A DNA stretch of 64,000 nt, taken from FEN-299 sp963717945 (GTDB lineage Bacteria > Acidobacteriota > Vicinamibacteria > Vicinamibacterales > Fen-181). The position numbers and the translations under genes were made by a program. Every line of letters begins with the position of its first letter. The first letter of the stretch is position 1. Positions 25,386-34,295 of the stretch are shown here, piece after piece. A model generated the notes under the pieces. The model was not told the DNA's origin. It saw only the letters and a program-made list of their open reading frames with translations, and searched no databases. The stretch spans positions 806,001 to 870,000 of the forward strand of contig CAVQXT010000003.1 in NCBI GenBank assembly GCA_963717945.1, given 5' to 3'.

Positions 25386-28232
25386 CTAGCGTCCCACCGG
25401 GCCCCTCGTCTCCTTCCTGGCGCGCGGACGAGGGCTCGTTGCTCCGCCGTCCGTTGAGCGCTTGATGACCGTGGTCGGAGGAATCGCGGAGCGGCCCGGC
25501 TGCCACGTTAGACCGACCGCCAGCTTCTCGACCCCGGGTTGCACCGGCTGAGTGGCGCTGACGAAGGCGGGATTGTCGAGGATGTACAGCATGCCGCCCG
25601 GTCCCGACGCCGGCCCCGCGACCGGGTTGTAGGTCACGATCGCCAGGCCCGATGCTCCCCATCGGATGAACGCCGCGGGATCGCCGACAAGATTCCCAAT
25701 CGTCAGCGAGCTCACCGGCGTGAAGTGGGCCTGATCGAAGGAGAGGATTGTGTACTCGCCCGTGCCGTACTGTGACGACGACCGCCCCAGGATGAAGACG
25801 CGGTTGAGCGACGAGTCGGGGATGAGGAAGCCCGGCCAGGGGAAGCTCGACACGTTGTACTTGCCCACCTGGCCGCCGGTCGCCGGATCGGTCACGTAGC
25901 CGTCGTTGGCGTAGAGGTAGCCGGTACCCCGGTCGAAGTGAATCCTCGCGAAGGTCTGCGGCAGTACACTGTATTCGGTTTGGAGCAGTGTCGCACCGGT
26001 CGCGTCCACGCCAATCGTGGACAACTGGAGTCCTCCCGCGGCGTAAAGGACCGAATCGGTGAGGCCCCATTGGAGCCAACCGTACGGGTGGGAAGACGGG
26101 GGACGTTGCGGACGGGCGACCGCGTTGTCGAAGATGGTCAGAACCCGGTCCGCACCGGAGAAGTCAGGCGTGTCGAGGATAATCGCGGCCGTCTGCGCCG
26201 CATCGGGCGCGGGCTGGATGTCCAGTGCCTTGTACGGTCCCAAAGAGGAGTCTGTGCCGAGACACCAGTTCACCAGCGAATCGAGCGCCGGCACGTGGAA
26301 TTGCGTAGCGACGTTGGCGATCGCGTAGCCGACGTACCCGAGCGTGCCGTCGCGCGAAATCCGCACGAGAGCGGGGTCGGCCCCGACGCCGGCGACCTTC
26401 GAAATGCTGCCGCTGGCGGGGTCGATGGCCACGACCGAATTGGCATACCGGGGATCCAGGCTCCAAACGGGCGCGTAGAGCCGGGAGCTGTGCGCGTCCC
26501 ACGCGATGTCCGTGCTGGAGAGGTTGCGGACGATCATGCCGCTCGAGACCGGCAGCACCGTGAACGCCATCGAGTTCACGGCATAAGACGAGGTCCCGTT
26601 GGCGACGTAGACGGTGGGGGAACTTTCCCGGACCAGCAACGAGGCAGGAACGGCCGCCCGCAGCTCGGTGGAAGAATGGTACGTGGTGGCCAGCGGCTGG
26701 TAATTCCAGTAGACGGTGGCGATCGGCTGGAACTCGGAGCCGGAAACCGTCAGAACGAGGTCCGGGCTCCCGACGGTCGCGCTTTCCGGAGCGATCGCGG
26801 TGAAGACGGGCACCGGCTGGAGGGCCTGCCCGCCCGTGAAGTCCGGCTCGGCCGATGAATTGATGAACCCCCCGTCGATGAAGTAGAGGGTCCCGACATC
26901 ACCGCCATTCACGGGAATGGTGTTGAAGGCGACCCCCGCTCGGCCCCAGCGAATCAGGTTCCGCGGCCGGCCCGTGACATCCGGAATCCGGAGGTTCCCG
27001 AGCAGGCGGAAGGTGTTCTTGTCGAAGGCACGGACCGTCAGGCCGCGGGACGCAGTGAACTGGTCCGTATCACGAGCGAGGCAGAACACGGTCGGCTCCA
27101 TCGGATCGGGCAGGCAGGCATAGCGTTCCGTGAAGTCCTGCAGGTTGAGGGCCCCGGCGAGTGTGCCGGTGGACGGCTCGAAGGCTCGGCCGTCCTCGGA
27201 GTAGGCTCGCCCGGTGGAGCGGTCGTAGTGGCTCTGGCCGCGGTAGACACCAAAGATGTGGCCGTAATCCCTGCCCATCCGGACGCCCGAAGCATCCACG
27301 TTCATCACGTAGAAGTTGTCGTCGGAGTCGGCTCCGTTCTGGCCATACAGCGTGCTGTCGTCCGCGCCCCATTGGAGCCATGTCATGTCCGGGTCGGTGC
27401 CGGGTATCGTCGTGGGCCGCTGAACCGTACCGTCGTAGATGGCCACGCCGCCGGTGTCCGGCGAGTCGATCCCGTAGTCGCCGAGAAGAACCGCGAGGGT
27501 GTCGGGGCCTACGGGCGCCGCCTGCATCGACAGCGCGATCTGGGGGCCGTGCCAGCCGGGAGGCAGGTTGATCTTCAAGTCGGGAGTCAGGGTGGGCAGC
27601 GCCAGGCGCTGAATGGCGTTGGCGCCGTCGAGGCTGACCCAGAGGTGCGACGCGTCGGAGGAAAGGGCGAGCAGGTTCGGGTCGCTGCCCACGGGGACCG
27701 GGGTGGTTGTCGTGCCGGTCACCGGATCGATGGCGACCACGCTGTTGCCGTTGGCGCTGGTGCCGGGCAGCGCCGCGTAGATGCGGCCCCGCGAAGCGTC
27801 CCACACCATCCCGGCCACGTCCATGTCGATGCTGGTGATGTGATTGGACTGGGCAGGCTGCGTGCCGATCGTGAAGACAACGGCAGTCGAGGTTCCGCCG
27901 CCCGGTGCTGGATTGACGACGGTGACATTCGCGCTGCCCGGTGACACGAGGTTCGCCGCCGGCACGCTGGCCGTCAGTTGGCTGCCGCTGACGTAAGTCG
28001 TCGTCAGCGGGGCCCCATTCCACCAGACAGATGCGCCGGGGCGGAAGGCGCTCCCCATCACCGTCAGGATGAGGCCAGAAGTCCCGGCCCCTGCGGATGC
28101 CGGCGAGATACTGCTGACGGAAGGAACCGTCCCCGCCGGCTGGCTGGGGCCGCCGCCGCACGCGAGCAGCAAGAAGAGCGCGGGGACCACCATGGGCACG
28201 ACGACCGGCCACCGACACCGCTGTGTGCGCAT
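25386..28232 (-). CDS. IPT/TIG and beta-propeller lipoprotein, paralogue 1
   Basis: A 948-residue predicted lipoprotein (lipobox LLAC, Cys25, followed by GGG). Layout: one N-terminal IPT/TIG domain (about 38-122), a YncE-like propeller (about 130-470), a second TIG (about 475-560), a second propeller (about 565-895), then a basic Pro/Arg-rich tail. Each half begins with a similar phrase (WDASRGRIYAALP and WDAHSSRLYAPVW), so the protein is an internal duplication. It is the last of four tandem paralogues and the only one with a single N-terminal TIG. A surface adhesive or ligand-binding role is plausible, but function is unknown. AGGAG precedes the ATG. Confidence 0.85.
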   Translation of the reverse strand: MRTQRCRWPVVVPMVVPALFLLLACGGGPSQPAGTVPSVSSISPASAGAGTSGLILTVMGSAFRPGASVWWNGAPLTTTYVSGSQLTASVPAANLVSPGSANVTVVNPAPGGGTSTAVVFTIGTQPAQSNHITSIDMDVAGMVWDASRGRIYAALPGTSANGNSVVAIDPVTGTTTTPVPVGSDPNLLALSSDASHLWVSLDGANAIQRLALPTLTPDLKINLPPGWHGPQIALSMQAAPVGPDTLAVLLGDYGIDSPDTGGVAIYDGTVQRPTTIPGTDPDMTWLQWGADDSTLYGQNGADSDDNFYVMNVDASGVRMGRDYGHIFGVYRGQSHYDRSTGRAYSEDGRAFEPSTGTLAGALNLQDFTERYACLPDPMEPTVFCLARDTDQFTASRGLTVRAFDKNTFRLLGNLRIPDVTGRPRNLIRWGRAGVAFNTIPVNGGDVGTLYFIDGGFINSSAEPDFTGGQALQPVPVFTAIAPESATVGSPDLVLTVSGSEFQPIATVYWNYQPLATTYHSSTELRAAVPASLLVRESSPTVYVANGTSSYAVNSMAFTVLPVSSGMIVRNLSSTDIAWDAHSSRLYAPVWSLDPRYANSVVAIDPASGSISKVAGVGADPALVRISRDGTLGYVGYAIANVATQFHVPALDSLVNWCLGTDSSLGPYKALDIQPAPDAAQTAAIILDTPDFSGADRVLTIFDNAVARPQRPPSSHPYGWLQWGLTDSVLYAAGGLQLSTIGVDATGATLLQTEYSVLPQTFARIHFDRGTGYLYANDGYVTDPATGGQVGKYNVSSFPWPGFLIPDSSLNRVFILGRSSSQYGTGEYTILSFDQAHFTPVSSLTIGNLVGDPAAFIRWGASGLAIVTYNPVAGPASGPGGMLYILDNPAFVSATQPVQPGVEKLAVGLTWQPGRSAIPPTTVIKRSTDGGATSPRPRARKETRGPVGR

Positions 28233-28310
28233 TCGAGTGGCTCCTGCGTGCGGGCTGACCGCGAACGATCTCGGATTGGCCGCCCGCGCTCACCGCGACT
28301 TCCGCGATCG

Positions 28311-31265
28311 CTACCGGACGAAGTTGGCGTCGTTGAGGATATACAGCATGCCAGCCGGCCCGGTGGTCGGACCCGCATTCGAGTTGTCGGTCACAATCGC
28401 CAGGCCCGATGTTCCCCACCGGGTCATCGCCACCGGTTTGCCGACGAGATCCCGAATCGTCAGGGAGCTCACCGACGTGAAGTGGGACTGGTCGAAGGAG
28501 AAGATCGTGTAGTCGCCAGTGCCGCTCTGTGACGTCGTCTGACCGAGGATGAAGACGCGGTTGAGCGACGAGTCGGGAACCATGAGGCCCCAGGCGCTGA
28601 ACCTGCCGACGTGGCCGCCGGTCGCCGGATCGGTCGCGTACCCGTCGTCGGCGTAGAGGTAGCCAGTACCACGGTCGAAATGGATCCTTACGTAGAAGGC
28701 CGTCAGGACGCCCTGATCCGTCCTGAGGAGCGTCGCGCCGGTCGCGTCCACGCCAAGCGTATACAGCTCGAATCCGCCGGCCTCGTTTTCCGCCGCGTAG
28801 AGGCGCGAATCGGTGAGGCCCCACTGGAGCGTGTTGTACAGCTTGGCGAACGTGCTGGGACGCTGGGAACGGGCGATGCCGTTGTCGTAGACGGCCAGGC
28901 CCCGGTTGGCAGGACTGACGCCGGTCGTCGCGCCGAGAGACACGGCGGTCGTCCGTGCCGTGTCCGGCGCCGGCTGGATGTCCATCGCGCTGTACGGTCC
29001 ATTGAAGGAGTCTGCGCCCAGGCTCCAACTCATCATGGAATCGAGCGCGGGCACGTGGAATTGCGTGACGAGGTTGGCGGCCCGGAAGCCGACGTAACCG
29101 AGCGTGCCGTCGCGCGAGACCCGCAGGATGGCGGGGTCCGACGTGACGGCGGCGATCGCCGAGACGCCGCCGGTCGCGGGGTCAATCGCCACGATCGAAT
29201 TGGGGTACTGGGGATCGGCGCTCCGGACGGGCGCGTAGAGCCGGGAGCTGTGTGCATCCCACACGATGTCCGCACTGGAGAGGTTCCGGGCAATCATGCC
29301 GCCCGAGGCCGGCAGCGTCGTGAACGCCAGCGAGTTGGCGGCGTAGAACGAGGAGTTGTAGGCGACGGAAATCGTAGCGGAGCCTTCCTGGGTGAGGCTC
29401 GAAGCGGGAACGACCGCCTCCAGCCGGGAGGAGGAGTTATAGGTCGTGACCAGCGGCTCGCCGTTCCAGTAGACCGTGGCCGTGGACTGGAACTCCGCCC
29501 CGGAGACCGTCAGGACGATATCCGCGCTGCCCGCGACCGCGCTCTCCGGAGCGATGGCGGTGAGGACCGGCAGCACGTCGGCGGTATCGGCGCCCGTGAA
29601 GCCCGGATCGGCCGATGCGTTGATGAACGTGCCGTCGATGATGTAGAGGGCTCCTACGTCGCCCGTGTAGACCGGACTGGTGTTGAAGGCGACCCCCGCA
29701 CTCCCCCAACGAATCAGGTTCTTCGCGGCGCCAGTCGCATTCGGAATCTGGAGGTTCCCGAGCTGGCGATAGGTGTTCTTGTCGAAGGCACGGAGCGTGT
29801 AGCCGCTGCGCGAATAGTCCTGGGCCGCATCACGACCGAGGAAGAAGACGAGGGGTTGCGCCGGATCCGGGAGGGAGGCATAGACGTGGAAGTTCGGCAG
29901 GCTGAAGGCTCCGACGACGTCGCCGGTCGCCGGGTCGACGACACGGCCGTCGTCGGCGTAGACCCTCCCGGTGGCGCGATCGTAGTGGCTTTGCTCCCAG
30001 AATTCGGGGAAGACGCCGGCGTGCTTCGCGCCCATCCGGACGCCCGAGGCGTCGACGGTCAACGCGTAGAATTCGAAGCCGGTACTGGAGCCGTTCTGGC
30101 CATACAGCGCGCTGTCGTCCGATCCCCATTGGAGCCATGTCATTCCGTCAGGGGTTCCGGGGATCGTCGTGGACCGCTGGACGGCCCCGTCGTAGATGGC
30201 CACGCCGCCGATGCCCGGCGGGGTGATCTGGCGGTCGCCAAGGATCACCGCGAGGGTATTGGGATTCACCGGCGCCGCCTGCATCGCAACTGCAACTTGG
30301 GGACCGTGCCAACTGGGTGGGAGGTCGATCCTCGCGTCGGGAGTCAGGTCCGGCAGTGTCACCCGCTGGATGGCGTTGGCGCCGTCGAGGCCGACCCACA
30401 GGTGGGACGCGTCCGAGGAAAGGGCGAGCAGGGCGGGGTTGGTGCCTACGTACACGGGTGCGGCCGCCGCGCCGGTGAGCGGGTTGATGGCGACCACGCT
30501 GTTGCCGTTTGCGGCCGACGCGGGCAACGCCGCATAGATCAGGCCCCGGGACGCGTCCCACACCACTCCGGTCGGGACCATGCCGAGGCTGATGACGTGC
30601 GTGGGACTGGATCCCCGCGGCGCCGGGCCGATCGAGAAGACGTGGGCCATCGAGGTTCCGCCGCCCGGCGACGGATTGACGACGGTGACGCTCGCGAAGC
30701 CGGCTGACGCGAGGTTCGCAGCCGGTACGCTGGCCGTCAGTTGGTCGGCACGGACATATGTCGTGGGCAGGGTGGTGCCGTTCCAACGAACCTGCGAGCC
30801 GCTCGAGAAGCCGGAGCCATCGACCGTGAGTTGAAAGCCGCCGGTTTCCGCCGGGACCGAGGTCGGCGCGATCGCCGTCATGACCGGCGCCGGGTTGTTG
30901 ACCGCGAAGGCGGCGCCGTTCGACGTCCCGCCGTTGCCAGGATTCACGACCGTGACGGTCACGGCCGCGCCGGTCGCCAGCCGGTTGTCCGGCACGACCG
31001 CCGTGAGTTGAGTGGCGCTGACATAGGTCGTCGTCAGCGATGCGCCGTTCCAGTTCACGGCTGAGGTCTGGACGAAGTTGGTACCTGCCACCGTCAGGGT
31101 AAAGCCGGCAGCCCCTGCCGCCACGCTCGTCGGCGAAATCGAGGTGATGGATGGTCCCGTCGGCGCGGGCGTTCCGCCGCTGGATCCGCCGCCGCACGCG
31201 AGCAGCAGGGAGAGCGTGGGAACGACCAAGAGACCGAGTACCGTCCATCGACACCGCGGGCTCAT
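28311..31265 (-). CDS. IPT/TIG and beta-propeller lipoprotein, paralogue 2
   Basis: A 984-residue paralogue with lipobox LLAC (Cys24). Two N-terminal TIG domains (about 36-215) precede the TIG-less first propeller, then a middle TIG and second propeller as in paralogue 1. It ends right after the conserved LYILNDANF phrase and lacks the basic tail of paralogues 1 and 4. Its ATG overlaps the stop of paralogue 3 (ATGA at 31262-31265), and AGGAG lies 8 nt upstream, so the two are translationally coupled. Paralogue 1 follows after 78 nt. Confidence 0.85.
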   Translation of the reverse strand: MSPRCRWTVLGLLVVPTLSLLLACGGGSSGGTPAPTGPSITSISPTSVAAGAAGFTLTVAGTNFVQTSAVNWNGASLTTTYVSATQLTAVVPDNRLATGAAVTVTVVNPGNGGTSNGAAFAVNNPAPVMTAIAPTSVPAETGGFQLTVDGSGFSSGSQVRWNGTTLPTTYVRADQLTASVPAANLASAGFASVTVVNPSPGGGTSMAHVFSIGPAPRGSSPTHVISLGMVPTGVVWDASRGLIYAALPASAANGNSVVAINPLTGAAAAPVYVGTNPALLALSSDASHLWVGLDGANAIQRVTLPDLTPDARIDLPPSWHGPQVAVAMQAAPVNPNTLAVILGDRQITPPGIGGVAIYDGAVQRSTTIPGTPDGMTWLQWGSDDSALYGQNGSSTGFEFYALTVDASGVRMGAKHAGVFPEFWEQSHYDRATGRVYADDGRVVDPATGDVVGAFSLPNFHVYASLPDPAQPLVFFLGRDAAQDYSRSGYTLRAFDKNTYRQLGNLQIPNATGAAKNLIRWGSAGVAFNTSPVYTGDVGALYIIDGTFINASADPGFTGADTADVLPVLTAIAPESAVAGSADIVLTVSGAEFQSTATVYWNGEPLVTTYNSSSRLEAVVPASSLTQEGSATISVAYNSSFYAANSLAFTTLPASGGMIARNLSSADIVWDAHSSRLYAPVRSADPQYPNSIVAIDPATGGVSAIAAVTSDPAILRVSRDGTLGYVGFRAANLVTQFHVPALDSMMSWSLGADSFNGPYSAMDIQPAPDTARTTAVSLGATTGVSPANRGLAVYDNGIARSQRPSTFAKLYNTLQWGLTDSRLYAAENEAGGFELYTLGVDATGATLLRTDQGVLTAFYVRIHFDRGTGYLYADDGYATDPATGGHVGRFSAWGLMVPDSSLNRVFILGQTTSQSGTGDYTIFSFDQSHFTSVSSLTIRDLVGKPVAMTRWGTSGLAIVTDNSNAGPTTGPAGMLYILNDANFVR

Positions 31266-34249
31266 TTCAGTGACTCCTGGGAGGGCTGCGTGGCGCTGAT
31301 GAAGGTGGGGGCGTCGAGAATGTACAGCATGCCGGCGGGCCCGGAGTCCGGCCCCGCGCCCGAGTTGCAGGTCACAATCGCCAGGCCCGACGCCCCCCAG
31401 CGGGTGATCGCCACCGGAGTGCCGACGAGATGTCCAAGCGTCAGGGAACTCACCGACGCGAAACTCGACTGGTCGAAAGAGAAGATGGTGTAGTTGCTCG
31501 TGCCATTCTGTGATGCCGTCTGACCCAGGATGAAGACTCGGTTGAGCGAAGAGTCGGGAACGAGCAGGCCCCGCGCGTTGTACCCGCCCAGATGAGCGCC
31601 GGTCGCCGGATCGGTCGCGTAGCCGTCGTCAGCGTAGAGATAGCCAGTGCCCCGGTCGAAATGGATCGTCGCGTGGGAGCGCGTCAGCACGGACCGATCC
31701 GTCCGGAGGAGCGCCGCGCCGGTCGCGTCCACCCCGAGCGTGTACAGCGAGAACCCCGTGCTCTCGTTATCCGCCGCGTAGAGGAGTGAATCGGTGAGGC
31801 CCCACTGGATCGTGTCGTACAGATTGCCGACCGCCGCGGGACGTTGCGGGCGGGCGGTGCCGTTGTCGAAGATGGCCAGGCCCTGCGCCTCGGGCAGAAA
31901 TGTCGGCGTGCCGAGGGCGATCGCGGTCGTCTGCGGCGTGTCGGGAGCCGCCTGGATATCCATCGCCATGAGCGGTCCGGAGAAGGAGCCTGTGCCGAGG
32001 GACCAGCTCATCATCGAGTCGAGCGCCGGCACGTGGAACTGCGTGGCGAGGTTTGCGTCCAGGTACCCGGTGTACCCGAGCGTTCCGTCGCGCGAAATGC
32101 GGACGATGTGAGGGTCGGCCCCGACGCCGGCGACCTTCGAGATGCTGCCGCTCGCGGGGTCGATGGCCACGACCGAATTGGGGTACAGGAAGTCGGCGCT
32201 CCAGACGGGCGCGTAGAGCCGGGAACTGTACGCGTCCCACGCGATGTCCAGGCTGGAGAGGTTCCGGGCGATCAGGCCGCTCGAGGCGGGCAGTATCGTG
32301 AACGCCAGCGAGTTCACCGCACGCGACGAGGTCTCGTTGGCGACGGAGACCGTCGCGGAAGCCGCCTGGGCCAGCTCCGACGCCGGAACGACCGCCTGCA
32401 ACTGTGTGGAAGAGCCGTAGGTCGTGACCAGCGGCCCGCCGTTCCAGTAGACCGTGGCGGTGGGCTGGAACTCGGAGCCGGAGACCGTCAGGACGAGACC
32501 CGGGCTTCCGACGGTCGCGCTTTCCGGGTTGATGCCCGCGAGGACCGGCAGCGGGTTGGCCACCGGGCCGGAGGTGAAGTCCGGCGCGACCGATGAACTG
32601 ACGAACGGGCCGTCGACGAGGTAGACGCCCGCCGTGTCGCCAACCTTCACGGGAATGGTGTTGAAGGCCACGCCCGCGCGACCCCAACGAATCAGGTTCT
32701 GCGCGGAACCCGTCGCGCCTGGAATCTGGAGGTTCCCGAGCTGACGATAGGTGTTCTTGTCGAAGGCACGGAGCGTGAGGCCGGCGTTTGCACTGACCTG
32801 GTTCGCATCACGACCGAGGCAGAACACGATGGGTTCGCCCGGATCGGGGAGGCAGACAGGCGTGGAGTGGAAATCCCGCAGGTTGAAAGTCCCGGCCAGT
32901 TCGCCGGTCGAGGGGGCGAAGACGCGGCCGTCATCGGCGTAGACCCGCCCGGTTGCGGGATCGTAGTGGCTCTGAATGGGGGCGACGGAGAAGATGTACC
33001 AGTAGTTGGTGCCCATCCGGACGCCAGTGGCGTCCACGTTCATCACGTAGAAGTTGGCGCCGGAATCGCCGCCATTCTGGCCGTAAAGCGTGCTGTCGTC
33101 CGGGCCCCACTGGAGCCAGGTCATATCCGCGCTGGTCCCGGGGATCGTCGCAGGCCGTTGGACGGCGCCGTCGTAGATGACCGCGCCGCCGAGGTCCGGC
33201 GGAGCGAGCCCGCGGTCGCCGAGGATGACCGCGAGAGTGTTGGGGCTCACGGGCGCCGCCTGCGTCGCAAGCGCAACCTGGGGGCCGTGCCAGCTGGAAG
33301 GGAGAGCGATCGTCAAGTCGGAAGTCAGGGTGGGCAGCGCGAGGCGCTTGATGGCGCTCGCGCCATCGAGGCTGACCCAGAGGTGCGCCGCGTCGGAGGA
33401 GAGGGCGAGCTGGTTGGGGTCGCTGCCCACGAAGACGGGTGTGGCCGCCGCGCCGGTCACGGGATTGATGGCGACGATGCTGTTGCCGTTTGCGGCCGAG
33501 GCGGGCGCCGCTGCATAGATTCGCCCACGGGACGCGTCCCACACCATCCCCGTCGCGGCCATGTTCAGGCTGGTGATGTGATTGGTTCCTGCCGTCGGCG
33601 CGCCGATGGTAAAGACGACGGCGGTCGACGTCCCGCCGCCCGGCGATGGCGTGACGACGGTGACATTCGCGGTGCCGACGGAGGCGAGGTTCGCAGTCGG
33701 CAGGCTGGCCGTCAGTTCATTGCCACTGACGCAAGTCGTGGTCAGCGCGGCTCCGTTCCAGTGAACCACGGAGCCGCTCGAGAAGCCGGAGCCTTCGACG
33801 GTGAGTGGAAACCCGCTGCTCCCCGCCCCGGCCCAGGACGGCGCGAGGTCGGTCAGCACCGGCACGGGGTTGTTGACGGTGAACGAGACGCCGCTCGACG
33901 TCCCGCCGGTAGTGCCCGGGGTCACCACCGTGATGGTGACGGCTGCGCCGGCGGCAAGCCGGCCGCTCTCGACCGCCGCCGTGAGCTGAGTCGCGCTGAC
34001 ATAGGTCGTCGCCAGCGAGGCACCGTTCCACTTCACGGTTGAGGTCGAGAGGAAGTTGGCACCTGTCACCGTCAGGGTGAAGCCGGCAGCCCCTGCCGCC
34101 ACGCTCGTCGGCGAGATGGCGACGATGGAGGGCGCCGTCCCTCCAGGATTCCCTCCATTGTTGGAGCCACCGCCGCACGCTTGCAACAGGAAGAACGCGG
34201 TGACGACGATGAGAACGACGACCGACGACCGACACCCATGAGTGCTCAT
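31262..34249 (-). CDS. IPT/TIG and beta-propeller lipoprotein, paralogue 3
   Basis: A 995-residue paralogue. I start it at ATG 34249 (MSTHGCRSSVVV), because this gives a compact lipoprotein signal (LLQAC, Cys25) matching paralogue 4; an upstream ATG at 34309 would overlap paralogue 4 and add 20 residues before the signal. Domain order is TIG-TIG-propeller-TIG-propeller. The tail is short (FISATQPSQESLK). Its stop overlaps the start of paralogue 2. Confidence 0.85.
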   Translation of the reverse strand: MSTHGCRSSVVVLIVVTAFFLLQACGGGSNNGGNPGGTAPSIVAISPTSVAAGAAGFTLTVTGANFLSTSTVKWNGASLATTYVSATQLTAAVESGRLAAGAAVTITVVTPGTTGGTSSGVSFTVNNPVPVLTDLAPSWAGAGSSGFPLTVEGSGFSSGSVVHWNGAALTTTCVSGNELTASLPTANLASVGTANVTVVTPSPGGGTSTAVVFTIGAPTAGTNHITSLNMAATGMVWDASRGRIYAAAPASAANGNSIVAINPVTGAAATPVFVGSDPNQLALSSDAAHLWVSLDGASAIKRLALPTLTSDLTIALPSSWHGPQVALATQAAPVSPNTLAVILGDRGLAPPDLGGAVIYDGAVQRPATIPGTSADMTWLQWGPDDSTLYGQNGGDSGANFYVMNVDATGVRMGTNYWYIFSVAPIQSHYDPATGRVYADDGRVFAPSTGELAGTFNLRDFHSTPVCLPDPGEPIVFCLGRDANQVSANAGLTLRAFDKNTYRQLGNLQIPGATGSAQNLIRWGRAGVAFNTIPVKVGDTAGVYLVDGPFVSSSVAPDFTSGPVANPLPVLAGINPESATVGSPGLVLTVSGSEFQPTATVYWNGGPLVTTYGSSTQLQAVVPASELAQAASATVSVANETSSRAVNSLAFTILPASSGLIARNLSSLDIAWDAYSSRLYAPVWSADFLYPNSVVAIDPASGSISKVAGVGADPHIVRISRDGTLGYTGYLDANLATQFHVPALDSMMSWSLGTGSFSGPLMAMDIQAAPDTPQTTAIALGTPTFLPEAQGLAIFDNGTARPQRPAAVGNLYDTIQWGLTDSLLYAADNESTGFSLYTLGVDATGAALLRTDRSVLTRSHATIHFDRGTGYLYADDGYATDPATGAHLGGYNARGLLVPDSSLNRVFILGQTASQNGTSNYTIFSFDQSSFASVSSLTLGHLVGTPVAITRWGASGLAIVTCNSGAGPDSGPAGMLYILDAPTFISATQPSQESLK

Positions 34250-34295
34250 ATTCGCGGCTCCCGGGGGCTGGGCGGCAGGACCACCGCCTCGATTG

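Noticed and set aside
24394..26079. A 561-codon minus-strand open frame covering the CPBP gene and the end of paralogue 1
   Set aside because: The plus-strand CPBP gene carries all three family motifs and a ribosome site, and the minus-strand frame has no recognisable domain.
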